Of a stretch of DNA of 64,000 nt, positions 46,101-53,673 are shown in pieces. The DNA comes from an uncultured Bacteroidales bacterium. GTDB taxonomy: Bacteria > Bacteroidota > Bacteroidia > Bacteroidales > Paludibacteraceae. Below the pieces are notes generated by a model that ran no database searches, was not told where the DNA came from, and saw only the letters and a list, made by a program, of their open reading frames with translations. The stretch is taken from NCBI GenBank assembly GCA_900316995.1, contig ONEZ01000002.1:1-64000 (forward strand). Direction: 5' to 3'. Numbering within the stretch: the first letter of the stretch is position 1; each line of letters opens with the position of its first letter. Both the position numbers and the translations under genes were made by a program.

Positions 46101-47240
46101 ACATTCATTGATGGTAAATTAACCGTAAATCGTGCAGAAGTTTACGTGAGCGGCGCTACAGTATATCCTGCCAAGTTTGAGGATGGCGGTATTGAAACTG
46201 TTATTACAGATAATGGTGAACTTAATGGTGTTAAACTTCAAGATGTTATAACTCACACTGTTACTTCTGCCGTTTACAGCGATGCTGCTGTAGGTGAGAA
46301 CAAGACCATTACATTGACTTATGAGCTCAATGGTGATGCAGACCTTCTGACCAACTATCTCCTCAAGCCAGTATCTGAGGACTATGCATTGGCTGGTTCA
46401 ATTATTGAGAAAATTATTCCTGATAATGAATATCAGAGTGAGGATGAGGCTACTATGGTTGTTAACGGCATTGAGATTTATGCATACGGCTACTGCGATA
46501 ATAGTGATTATAGCCTGAAGTATCATCTTAAGAGCGGTACCCCGGATCAGTACAAGATTGTATTTGACAGTGACCTTATTGAAGACGTAGATTGGACAGA
46601 TCTTGAGACTCCTGGTAAGGAGGGCGTTATCACCCTTGCATTGCCAGATGAACTTCCTGCCGGTGATTACAACATGACTGTATCTTTCCGTGACGGCAGA
46701 TTTGACTGGCTGGAGAGCAGTCCAATACCTGCTTCTATCCACGCAACTGTTGCAGAGTCATTTGTAGTTCCACTATTTAACAATACTATAGCCATTGTTG
46801 ATACATGCCAGTGCTTCTCTGACATCCAGTGGTTCTATCGTGCTAACGAGACTGAAGAATGGGAGGCACTTAGAGGCGCTACAGGTTACTACTATCACTC
46901 TAATGAGAAGCTTACAGGTGAGTACTTTGTTCGTGCAAATATGAACGGTGTAAACATCTACAGCTGCCCACAGAAAGACATGGATACCCTGTATGGCTCA
47001 AACAAGAACGCTAATGTAACAGTTAGTGCTACCCCTAACCCTGTAATTGATTTTGTAACTATATCAATTGAGGGTTCAAAGGCTCAGAACCATACGCTTA
47101 AGATTGTCAATATGAGTGGTGTTGAGGTGTTCAGCACAACATTTGATGGCAACTCAATCAGGGTTGACATGACAAGCTACCAGCAGGGCAACTATGTTGT
47201 AAATGTTGATGGTGTAACCGCCAAAGTGATTAAGGAATAA
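43113..47240 (+). CDS. MBG-repeat surface protein with T9SS type A sorting domain
   Basis: This 1375-residue secreted protein starts at the ATG at 43113 (MKRIKLFEMFASLLFLAMP); the preceding TTGCTT is shared with the cassette 2 start region. The signal peptide ends near VLAQ. The body is a string of Ig-like and MBG domains. Four MBG copies can be aligned from about 44641, 45130, 45640 and 45890 with the pattern ITADDFxVxYGxxAPxxTVxY and a later NYxIxxxxGTLTV. Two copies of a spacer unit (VYKGVxQxPNIxVK ... MAPIAAGxYNxV) sit between them. The last 75 residues (VTVSATPNPVIDFVTISIEG ... VIKE) are a type A T9SS sorting domain, so it should be exported by the same machine as the giant cargo but attached in another way. 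It lies 31 bp before the OmpA-family gene. Ligand unknown. Confidence 0.88.
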   Translation: MKRIKLFEMFASLLFLAMPSAVLAQPRIHTEPTPLDLTYNGNAQQLLSPGDVDYGRWQYSLTSGGDWSYDIPTATSAGEYPVYVRVVASDGPHYNVYLGPIIATIKKAAPEFSRIPIAKSDLMFNGKAQALVNTGFTDDGVVEYRLGNSGSWGTGVPTAVNAGEYIVHYRIVNGENHYDGGNNNLLVTIGTRYITATIEVVPNPIECTGYTVKPSTVKVMDSGIGYTLIEGEDYTLTNEGGVAPGNYEVTVTGKGNYMGSQTVNYSIVGSLSSADVKLDYASAVYTGSALTPNATVKIGSITLENGTDYTVEYFNNVNVGTATVKVIGLAGYTGSATATFNITPKQLTEDMVTLNEDRFTYSGGPQKPEVSVKDGGAALATSDYLLDNAGGTNADNYYVTVYGANNYTGTVTKMYIISPKNAETDPSITAELVDGDNFVYKGVSQTPNIRVKYDRIPLEEVIDYTISYQGVTDPSYNSNMAPIAAGKYNAVVNFTRNYSGEKEVEFTINKAPLTITADDFTVVYGEDAPQYTVTYKTFQGGEDSDVLDGALAFDCLYEAGKPVNTYSITPKGFESDNYEIEYKPGTLTVVKADAKVVTAPVANDLTYNATEQELVVAGSAEGGVMKYSLDGNNYSEEVPTAVNAGVYSVYYKVEADGNHNDYVAPEPIAVEIKKAELTATADDFTIIYGKPAPNYTISYDGWQGSDDESVLSGDPEFACDYEQGSPVGKYVIVPSGVEANNYNIEFINGTLIVNPKSATDPDITIEQIDEEPIVYKGVRQAPNIVVKDGDKVLEEVIDYAISYTGVDPTVYDSKMAPIAAGTYNVVATMKRNYTDAIEIEFTIDPAPLTITADNFEVVYGNEAPDFTVTYKTFQGGEDPDVLEGDLAFDCSYAVGSGVGTYTITPSGLVSNNYAIEYVEGTLTVVPAELAITADDKSVIYGDEAPEFTVSYDGFKAGDDESVLDGQIENTCEYAPGSFVGEYAITPSGVTSENYNITFIDGKLTVNRAEVYVSGATVYPAKFEDGGIETVITDNGELNGVKLQDVITHTVTSAVYSDAAVGENKTITLTYELNGDADLLTNYLLKPVSEDYALAGSIIEKIIPDNEYQSEDEATMVVNGIEIYAYGYCDNSDYSLKYHLKSGTPDQYKIVFDSDLIEDVDWTDLETPGKEGVITLALPDELPAGDYNMTVSFRDGRFDWLESSPIPASIHATVAESFVVPLFNNTIAIVDTCQCFSDIQWFYRANETEEWEALRGATGYYYHSNEKLTGEYFVRANMNGVNIYSCPQKDMDTLYGSNKNANVTVSATPNPVIDFVTISIEGSKAQNHTLKIVNMSGVEVFSTTFDGNSIRVDMTSYQQGNYVVNVDGVTAKVIKE

Positions 47241-47271
47241 TATGTGGAATCTGCAAAACAATAATAAGAAT

Positions 47272-48723
47272 ATGACAACAAAACGTATATTTTCAATAAT
47301 GGCTGCTGCGGCACTGACCCTTACGGTCAGCGCCCAGAGCGACTTAGATAATTATATTGGCGTGTCATTTGGCGGTGGACTGAACTCTATGCTGTATAAT
47401 ACAGTTGACGGAAAGTCCGGCCTTGGATTCGGCTTTGACGCTGGTATCCACTACGCACGCTTCTTTAATAGATGGATAGGTCTTGGATTTGGTGTACAAT
47501 ACACTAACTCTAACGCCAATATCACTTATAACTGGAGTGAGGTTACTCCTGGTATGGTTCATCCAAGTAATCCTAACACTCCTTGTGACTTTACTACAAG
47601 TTTCAATAATTTCCGTGAGCGTCAGAACGTGGGGCTTATCAGTATCCCTGTGGAGGTTATGTTCCGTAAGGTGGTAAGTGATAATTGGGCTGTTATCTTT
47701 GGCGCCGGATTGCAACTTGATTTGCCAATCTATGGTAATTACATAGCCAAGGGTGGCTCTTACACCACCACTGGTGTGTTCCCGGAACTTGGTCCTCACG
47801 TTATAAGTGATATGCCAGAGCATGGCTTTAGCACCTACAACACTGCTCAGAATGCTAAGATTAACAATCTTGCAAAAGTAGGAGGAAGTGTTATTGCTGA
47901 CCTTGGCGGCCGTGTGGCACTTAGCAAAAACTGGGGACTCTACATTGGTATTTATGCTGGTTACGGTTTCACAAATCTTCTTGCTGGTGCCAAGACTGAG
48001 ACTGTGGTTGCTATTAACCCAGCCGATCCTTCTAAGATTAATTACAATGGTACTTTTGACTCTGGTGCTACAGACAAGGTTAATCTAATACGTGCCGGAC
48101 TCAAGATTGCTGTTGATTGTGGCTGGTATGACAAGAGCAGAAGAAAGAAAACTGTTGTAGCTGAAGAGACAATTATCACTCCAACGGACACTATTGCAGT
48201 TGTAGCTGTAGAGCCTGTTTCTAATGAGCCTACTGAGGCTGAGATAGCTGCTGCTGAGGCTGCTGCTGAAGCTGCCGCTAAGGCTGAGGCTGAGCGTCTT
48301 GCTGCTGAGGCTGCCGCTCTTGAGGCCGCAAAGAAGGCTGAGCAGGCTGCTGCTGAGGCTCACTATGAGGCCCTGAAGACCAAAGTTGAGTCTATTGACT
48401 TCCACTTTGAGTCTGCAGGTGAAAAGTTCAACTTCAATTCTAATGAGAGGCCTGTAGTTGACGAGCTTTGCGAGATGATGAAAGCAGATAAGAGCATCAA
48501 GGTTCTTATCACTGGTCACACAGATAACACTGGTGACGCCGCAAAGAACCTTAACTACTACGGTGTTAAACGTGCTGAGGCTCTTAAGAACTATATGGTA
48601 AGCCAAGGTGTTTCAGCTGACCAGATTACTTGCGAGAGCAAGGGTCAGACACAGCCTGTAGCTCCTAACACAACTAAGGAGAACCGCGCTCTGAACCGCC
48701 GTGCACACATCACAGTTCTCTAA
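47272..48723 (+). CDS. OmpA-family outer-membrane protein with Ala/Glu-rich linker
   Basis: I start this at the ATG at 47272 (MTTKRIFSIMAAAALTLTVSAQ), which gives a clean signal peptide and 483 residues; an ATG at 47242 would add ten residues before it. Residues about 25-290 form a membrane barrel. An Ala/Glu-rich helical linker follows (about 315-375, repeats of AAEAAAEAAAKAEAERLAAE type), probably a coiled coil or single helix spanning the periplasm. The C-terminal OmpA domain has ITGHTDNTGDAAKNLNYYG with the Asp and later Arg that bind diaminopimelate (NRALNRRAHITVL). It links outer membrane to peptidoglycan. It is probably co-transcribed with the MBG protein and may serve it, but that is inference. 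Confidence 0.93.
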   Translation: MTTKRIFSIMAAAALTLTVSAQSDLDNYIGVSFGGGLNSMLYNTVDGKSGLGFGFDAGIHYARFFNRWIGLGFGVQYTNSNANITYNWSEVTPGMVHPSNPNTPCDFTTSFNNFRERQNVGLISIPVEVMFRKVVSDNWAVIFGAGLQLDLPIYGNYIAKGGSYTTTGVFPELGPHVISDMPEHGFSTYNTAQNAKINNLAKVGGSVIADLGGRVALSKNWGLYIGIYAGYGFTNLLAGAKTETVVAINPADPSKINYNGTFDSGATDKVNLIRAGLKIAVDCGWYDKSRRKKTVVAEETIITPTDTIAVVAVEPVSNEPTEAEIAAAEAAAEAAAKAEAERLAAEAAALEAAKKAEQAAAEAHYEALKTKVESIDFHFESAGEKFNFNSNERPVVDELCEMMKADKSIKVLITGHTDNTGDAAKNLNYYGVKRAEALKNYMVSQGVSADQITCESKGQTQPVAPNTTKENRALNRRAHITVL

Positions 48724-48743
48724 TTCTTAGAGATTAAATTATG

Positions 48744-48776
48744 AAAAAATGCTTCCCAAACGGGAAGCATTTTTTT
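48744..48776 (+). terminator. Intrinsic terminator after the OmpA-family gene
   Basis: AAAAAATGCTTCCC, loop AAAC, GGGAAGCATTTTTT: perfect stem with T-run, usable in both directions. Confidence 0.93.
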
Positions 48777-48805
48777 GTGTATATCTATAAAAAAGAGTAT
48801 CTTTG
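48774..48805 (+). promoter_or_regulatory. Promoter of the riboswitch transcript
   Basis: TTTG at 48774-48777, 20 bp, TATCTTTG at 48798-48805. It is a consensus Bacteroidota promoter whose -33 box uses the last T residues of the preceding terminator. Confidence 0.85.
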
Positions 48806-48811
48806 TGCTCG

Positions 48812-49111
48812 TTTTTGAAAAATACAGTGTATGGCGTTTTCCGCATCGTGCGGATTCATAGGGAATCGGGTGAAAATCCCGGACAGTCCCGCTGCTGTAA
48901 CTCTTGTTAACGGTGTGCCATGGAAGCCACTGCCTATTATGGTGGGAAGGCGGCATAACCGGAGAGAAGTCAGAAGACCTGGCGCATACAATGCTCGGAC
49001 GAAAATCCTCGAGGAAGGGTTACTGAGATTGTATCGGAGTTACGGTTACCGCTTAGGTGCGGACTGATGCAATACGTTAATCTTTTCTCAGGAGGGAAAA
49101 GATTTTTTTGT
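48812..49111 (+). ncRNA. Cobalamin riboswitch with terminator
   Basis: The leader contains the conserved cobalamin aptamer blocks in order: GGGAATCGGGTGAAAATCCC, ACAGTCCCGCTGCTGTAAC, GCCACTG with GGGAAGGC, and the B12 box AGTCAGAAGACCTGGC (48968-48983). An intrinsic terminator, AATCTTTTC (49079-49087) with GAAAAGATT (49096-49104) and a T-run, lies 25 bp before the next start codon. Binding of adenosyl- or other cobalamin is expected to favour termination, so the downstream transporter and porin should be expressed when B12 is low. No gene of B12 synthesis or uptake follows directly, which is unusual. Confidence 0.95.
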
Positions 49112-49133
49112 TTAAAGTCTTTATATACTAACC

Positions 49134-50537
49134 ATGAAACAATTTAATGTAAAAAATCATGTTCTGGCACCTCTTACCATACTTTTGGTGCTGTTCTTGT
49201 GGTTCGCTCCTGCATCAATGTTCCACATTGACGGTCTTACTGTGGTTCAACAGCGTACCATCGCCATTTTCTGTTATGCCGCGCTTATGTGGATGTTTGA
49301 AATCATTCCGGCATGGGCTACGTCAGTAAGCACTATTGTAATGCTGCTTCTGGCGGTCTCCAACAAAGGTTTTGCAAAGCCTGAGATGGGAAGTCTGGTG
49401 AATTTCAAAGAGATTATGGCGGCTTTTGCTGACCCTATCATCATGCTTTTCCTTGGCGGTTTTGTGCTTGCCATTGCGGCCTGCAAGGTGGGCCTGGATG
49501 TCTATTTGGCGCATATTCTGCTGAAGCCGTTCGGCATCAAGTCTAAGTATGTGCTGCTCGGCTTCCTTGTGCTTATAAGCATTATGTCAATGTTTATGAG
49601 TAATACCGCCACCGCTGCCATGATGCTGGCGTTTCTTGCTCCTGTTATTAAGACTCTGCCAGAGAACGGCGGCGGACGTATCAGCCTTGCAATGTCTATC
49701 CCTATTGCTGCCAACATAGGCGGTATTGGTACGCCGATAGGCACGCCTCCTAACGCTATAGCCATTGGTCAGCTTGCATCTGAGGGTATTGAAATAGGCT
49801 TTGGCAGCTGGATGCTCCGTATGGTTCCTGTAGTGGCCATAATGATTTTCTTCTCATGGAGGCTGCTTATGCGTCTCTTCCCGTTCAAGGCTAAGACTAT
49901 TGAAATTGTTATTGACGGCAAGTGCAATAAAGACTGGAAGTTCTGGGTTGTGACTGTTACATTCCTCGGTACCATATTGCTCTGGATGACCGGCGAGCTT
50001 ACAGGACTGAATTCCAATGTGGTGGCTCTCATTCCGTTTGCTGTTTTTGCTGTGACTGGCATTTTTGAGCGTAATGATTTTGCCAAGATTGACTGGCACG
50101 TGCTATGGATGGTTGCCGGTGGTTTTGCGCTTGGCACTTCTCTTAACAAAACAGGTCTTGCTGCTGCAATGGTTGAGGCCATTCCGTTTGGCTCATGGTC
50201 TGCTATAGCCGTGCTTATAATGGCGGGTCTGCTTGGCTGGCTTCTCTCTAATTTTATTGCCAACTCATCTGCGGCTAACCTGCTTGTGCCTATCTTAGCT
50301 GTTATTGGAACTGCCATGGCAGATAATCTTGCCCCGATGGGCGGCGTTACCACACTTCTTGTTTGTGTGGCTGCTTCAACATCGTTCGCCATGTTGTTCC
50401 CTATATCCACACCGCCTAACGCTATTGCCTCTTCAACAGGACTTATTAAAACACATGATATGACAAGGGTGGGTCTTATAGTAGGTCTTATTGGTATAGC
50501 TGTTTCATACGGTGTGCTGCTGCTGTTCCCATTCTAA
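49134..50537 (+). CDS. DASS/SLC13-family carboxylate transporter under B12 riboswitch
   Basis: This 467-residue inner-membrane protein has about eleven hydrophobic segments. DASS signatures are FMSNTATAAMMLAF (the first Ser-Asn-Thr sodium and substrate site), GTPIGTPPNAIAIG, NFIANSSAANLLVPIL (the second site) and ISTPPNAIASSTG. Characterised members move succinate, malate, fumarate or other anions, usually with sodium. The gene starts 23 bp after the riboswitch terminator and is the first gene it controls. Since B12-dependent methylmalonyl-CoA mutase turns succinate toward propionate in these bacteria, a transporter for succinate that is switched on when B12 is lacking would make sense. Direction and substrate are inference. 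Sulfate or other anions remain possible. Confidence 0.92.
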   Translation: MKQFNVKNHVLAPLTILLVLFLWFAPASMFHIDGLTVVQQRTIAIFCYAALMWMFEIIPAWATSVSTIVMLLLAVSNKGFAKPEMGSLVNFKEIMAAFADPIIMLFLGGFVLAIAACKVGLDVYLAHILLKPFGIKSKYVLLGFLVLISIMSMFMSNTATAAMMLAFLAPVIKTLPENGGGRISLAMSIPIAANIGGIGTPIGTPPNAIAIGQLASEGIEIGFGSWMLRMVPVVAIMIFFSWRLLMRLFPFKAKTIEIVIDGKCNKDWKFWVVTVTFLGTILLWMTGELTGLNSNVVALIPFAVFAVTGIFERNDFAKIDWHVLWMVAGGFALGTSLNKTGLAAAMVEAIPFGSWSAIAVLIMAGLLGWLLSNFIANSSAANLLVPILAVIGTAMADNLAPMGGVTTLLVCVAASTSFAMLFPISTPPNAIASSTGLIKTHDMTRVGLIVGLIGIAVSYGVLLLFPF

Positions 50538-50553
50538 TTAATGACACGATACT

Positions 50554-51996
50554 ATGTTTTCTACAAAATATATTAAAACTCTTTTACTGCCTATGCTGAT
50601 GTTGGCCACTATGCCGGCATTGGCTGCGCAGGATTCCGCCAAGGTGGCAAGAAGGGCGGCCGTGAAAAGTCATCTGCAGCAGCACTTCAAGTTCTACGGT
50701 TTTGTGCGTAACTATTTCACGTATGACAGCCGTGAACTTATTGCAGGTACTGGTGACCTCTACAACTATATGCCGCGTGATGAGAACTGGAACCAGACTG
50801 TGGAGGAGGCTGCCGTTTCAGGCGTGCCACGTGAAGACCTTAATGATGTGAGCACATTCCGTTTCCTCTCATTTACCACCCGTGTGGGTGTTAATGTGGT
50901 GGGTTATAAGTGGCGCCGTACGGAGTTTAGCGGTAAGATTGAGGCTGATTTCTACATCGGGCTTAGTGCGGTAGGCTCTCAGACACACAAACTAACAGGA
51001 ACCGCCCAGTTGCGATTGAGACAGGCGTATATGACTCTTGGCTGGGACAGCCTGCGTATGGGTAAGAATAACTTTGCACGTGTTGAACTGCTTATGGGTC
51101 AGGCCTGGCATCCAATGGCGGCAGACCTTTGTGATGTGATATCGCTTAACACTGGCACGCCTTTCGGTCCGTTCAGCCGCACACCGCAGGTTAAGATGGA
51201 CGCAAAGCTTGGCAAGTATGTAACTCTTACTGCCGCTGGTCTCTGGCAGATGCAGTATACTTCTATTGGTCCTGACGGCCAGTCTGCTGAGTATATTGCC
51301 TACAGTAAGACCCCTGAAGCTTATGTGGGGCTCTCTGTTCAGAATAAGGGGTTCCTTATGCGTGCCGGTGTGGATGTGCTCAGTATCTGCCCTCGCCATA
51401 TCGGGGAAGTGAAGGATGCCGCCGGCAATGATGTAAAGGTGAAAGTTTCTGACCGTATCACAACCTATTCTCCGTTCCTATATCTGCAATACAAGCATGG
51501 TGAGTTCTCTATCAAGGCCAAAAGTGTGTTTGCTCAGGCTGGTGAGCATTTGAATATGAACGGTGGCTACGGTGTCAAGGCTGTAAGGCCTGACGGCTCA
51601 TACGAATACACTCCTACGCAGACATCCTCTACATGGGTGAGCCTCGTTTATGGCGGCAAGGTGGGGGCTCAGGAGAATAAGCATCCGCAGAAGCTGCAGG
51701 GCATTTTCTTTGGCGGCTACGTATATAATTTTGGCACTATGGACCCGCTTGCAACCAAGGATGACGGTTCTCTGTATGGCTATTACTATCCGCGTGTAAA
51801 GAATATGAACCAGATGTGGCGTCTCTCTCCTACGATACTCTATACTGTAGGCAAGTTTCAGGTAGGGTGTGAGTATGAGGTTACCTCTGTGCTTTACGGT
51901 GATGGCAAGATTAACCCCGTCAACGGCCTGTCGCAGAACGGTCTGCATTGGGTCACCAATCACCGCGTACAGATAATGACGAAATACAACTTCTAG
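50554..51996 (+). CDS. Porin-like outer-membrane protein
   Basis: This 480-residue protein starts MFSTKYIKTLLLPMLML with a signal peptide to about residue 25 (ALAAQ). The mature part is rich in alternating strands with aromatic ends (FKFYGFVRNYFTYDSREL, ELLMGQAWHPMAADLCDV, VQIMTKYNF at the C-terminus with terminal Phe), typical of an outer-membrane porin. No named family is recognised with confidence; DcaP-like porins for dicarboxylates are a candidate by look and context. It starts 17 bp after the DASS gene, so it is also under the cobalamin riboswitch and probably offers the outer-membrane path for the same solute. Confidence 0.8.
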   Translation: MFSTKYIKTLLLPMLMLATMPALAAQDSAKVARRAAVKSHLQQHFKFYGFVRNYFTYDSRELIAGTGDLYNYMPRDENWNQTVEEAAVSGVPREDLNDVSTFRFLSFTTRVGVNVVGYKWRRTEFSGKIEADFYIGLSAVGSQTHKLTGTAQLRLRQAYMTLGWDSLRMGKNNFARVELLMGQAWHPMAADLCDVISLNTGTPFGPFSRTPQVKMDAKLGKYVTLTAAGLWQMQYTSIGPDGQSAEYIAYSKTPEAYVGLSVQNKGFLMRAGVDVLSICPRHIGEVKDAAGNDVKVKVSDRITTYSPFLYLQYKHGEFSIKAKSVFAQAGEHLNMNGGYGVKAVRPDGSYEYTPTQTSSTWVSLVYGGKVGAQENKHPQKLQGIFFGGYVYNFGTMDPLATKDDGSLYGYYYPRVKNMNQMWRLSPTILYTVGKFQVGCEYEVTSVLYGDGKINPVNGLSQNGLHWVTNHRVQIMTKYNF

Positions 51997-52002
51997 TATT
52001 AC

Positions 52003-52036
52003 AAATTAGGGAGACTCACATCTCCCTAATTTTTTT
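52003..52036 (+). terminator. Intrinsic terminator of the riboswitch operon
   Basis: AAATTAGGGAGA pairs with TCTCCCTAATTT over 12 bp, followed by T. It overlaps the last codons of the convergent gene, whose stop codon lies in the loop. Confidence 0.9.
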
Positions 52037-52963
52037 GTATTTCTGTGAATCTATTGCATAACGCTTTACGCCTTGGCTGTTCCTATAGCTTACTGTCCAG
52101 TCAAAGGCGTTGCCCATGATGGAGATGTTTGTTTCTGCAGGGTTCACAGGCGGCAGTCCGGTCTTTACTATGGAGTAGCTGCCACTTTCTAAAACATAGA
52201 AGCAGCCATCTTTGTCTATTATGAAGCCAAGCCAGCGCTGGTTGCGGAACTCTGTTACAAACATATAGAGTATATCAAGGCCTGCAGGTGTTTCAATCTT
52301 TCTGAAATATGGGCGGCCCCGCTGCATTTTCAGGTTGTATAGTGAGCCTTCTGAGTCTGTGATAAGGTAGCCGTTGTCATAATCTTTGCGGTTGGTGCCG
52401 TTGCCTGCTATTACTTTTGCGGGGAAGCGGAAGCCTTTTTTCTGCATGGCTTCTGTAAATGTGCGGCTCTTTTTCTCATTTATACAGTTGCTCTTCATCT
52501 CTACAAACTCTATGCCTGTGGATGTTATGCGGAATACGTCATCAGGCATGCTAAGGTCAACTCTTCCTGACATTGATTCAAGCAGGAAGTAGAGTGGTAC
52601 CATGGGTTTGTTTATTTCTGACGGGGAACTGCGGAACGTGAAGTTCTCTGTCTGGAAAAAGCGTGCTGTCACTGGTACGCCGTGTAGCGTGTCTGGCAGG
52701 CGCTCTTCTGCTATCAGCTGGCGGTAGTAGAATGGCGCAAGTATGGAGTCAAACTCCGCCTCGGTGTAGCTGCGGCCTTTGACATCGGTGTATACAGGGG
52801 AGTCACCTGTATGGTCCATAATGGCAAAATCTTCTATTATGCCGCTGTACATTACAAACTGCTTTGGCTCACTGCGGTCTGCTATAAAGTGATAGCACCA
52901 CGGTATGAACTCTATAAGTAGCACCGATACAATAATCCACGGTAGAAATCTTAACGCTTTCAT
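52016..52963 (-). CDS. Membrane-anchored protein next to ABC transporter (DUF4857-like)
   Basis: This 315-residue protein has one N-terminal hydrophobic helix (about residues 7-24, LPWIIVSVLLIEFIPWCYH) and an otherwise soluble body, presumably periplasmic. From memory it resembles DUF4857 proteins of Bacteroidota, but I cannot confirm that. Short blocks such as GYLITDSEGSLYNLK, LGFIIDKDGCFYVLESGSYS and WTVSYRNSQGVKRYAIDS look like propeller-type strands. Its ATG overlaps the stop of the permease gene by 4 bp (ATGA), so the two are translationally coupled. It is likely an accessory subunit of the ABC transporter. Function unknown. Confidence 0.75.
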   Translation of the reverse strand: MKALRFLPWIIVSVLLIEFIPWCYHFIADRSEPKQFVMYSGIIEDFAIMDHTGDSPVYTDVKGRSYTEAEFDSILAPFYYRQLIAEERLPDTLHGVPVTARFFQTENFTFRSSPSEINKPMVPLYFLLESMSGRVDLSMPDDVFRITSTGIEFVEMKSNCINEKKSRTFTEAMQKKGFRFPAKVIAGNGTNRKDYDNGYLITDSEGSLYNLKMQRGRPYFRKIETPAGLDILYMFVTEFRNQRWLGFIIDKDGCFYVLESGSYSIVKTGLPPVNPAETNISIMGNAFDWTVSYRNSQGVKRYAIDSQKYKKIREM

Positions 52964-53616
52964 TCCACGCCCTCCTTAAATCTTGTGGCTGACAATATTG
53001 GCAGCAGGGTGAATATCAAAACTAAGAGTACCATTGGCAGAAGCCATTTATTATATGCCTCTGGCTGGCTCTCTGCAAAGAAGTATCTCATTATGGCCGC
53101 CGATATGAAGATGTCTGCCACTCTGATTCTCCAAGTGGGTTCCAGCACCACCCATGCTGTGAGAGGGTAGGCTATTAGTGCCGCCAGATGCCACTCCACG
53201 GCGGTGAGCATTATGTGCTTCACTATCTCTGTGGTGAAAAAGTGCGCCACTCCTGCGTATAGTACCGCAAGGTTCACTGTAAATAGCAGTGTGAGTGCGC
53301 CTAATCCGTACATTAGCATTGAAAACATGGAGCTTACATAACTTACTGGCAGGTGCATGGTGAGTTTGAGGCGCTTCTGTATCATCTCTGGCACAAACTG
53401 TGTTATGGCGGCGGCTACGGCGATGAGCAGCGGCAGGTATGTTATGTTTTGTATAAAGATGGCGTCTCTGGTTATGGCCACCTCCCACAGATGCTCTGCG
53501 CCTTTAATCTCTATCACTCGGCTCAGATTCAGTAGGTTATATGCTGAAAATCCTAATAGCGTCAGTGACGCCATCAGGTAAAACCATCTTGTTTTAATCC
53601 ACTCTTTATAGTACAT
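52960..53616 (-). CDS. ABC-type transporter permease-like membrane protein
   Basis: This 218-residue protein has about six hydrophobic segments (for example FYLMASLTLLGFSAYNLL, LLMYGLGALTLLF-like region, WLLPMVLLVLIFTLLPIL) and short loops, as in ABC-2 permeases. It opens with YYKEWIKTRWFY, a juxtamembrane start common in that class. It follows the ATPase gene by 57 bp, with a heptamer array in the gap, and overlaps the next gene. The partner ATPase at 53674 supports the role. Substrate unknown. Confidence 0.8.
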   Translation of the reverse strand: MYYKEWIKTRWFYLMASLTLLGFSAYNLLNLSRVIEIKGAEHLWEVAITRDAIFIQNITYLPLLIAVAAAITQFVPEMIQKRLKLTMHLPVSYVSSMFSMLMYGLGALTLLFTVNLAVLYAGVAHFFTTEIVKHIMLTAVEWHLAALIAYPLTAWVVLEPTWRIRVADIFISAAIMRYFFAESQPEAYNKWLLPMVLLVLIFTLLPILSATRFKEGVE

Positions 53617-53625
53617 AAATTATTT

Positions 53626-53669
53626 CTTTCAATTTTCAACTTTCAATTTTCAACTTTCAACTTTCAACT
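53626..53669. repeat. Heptamer tandem array (TTTCAAC/TTTCAAT)
   Basis: About six 7-bp units (TTTCAAT, TTTCAAC) run between the ATPase stop and the permease start. A related array lies at 3670-3702 in the same place relative to two minus-strand genes. Confidence 0.85.
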
Positions 53670-53673
53670 GAAA

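Noticed and set aside
48085..48606. A 173-codon minus-strand frame in the OmpA gene, rich in Leu and Ser
   Set aside because: Its Ser/Leu runs are the mirror of the Ala/Glu-rich linker codons on the plus strand.
48831..49067. A 78-codon plus-strand frame in the riboswitch
   Set aside because: It is entirely inside the cobalamin aptamer, whose conserved RNA blocks explain the sequence.
49769..50410. A 213-codon minus-strand frame inside the DASS gene
   Set aside because: It is antisense to a gene with clear DASS motifs and has no signal, motif or start context of its own.
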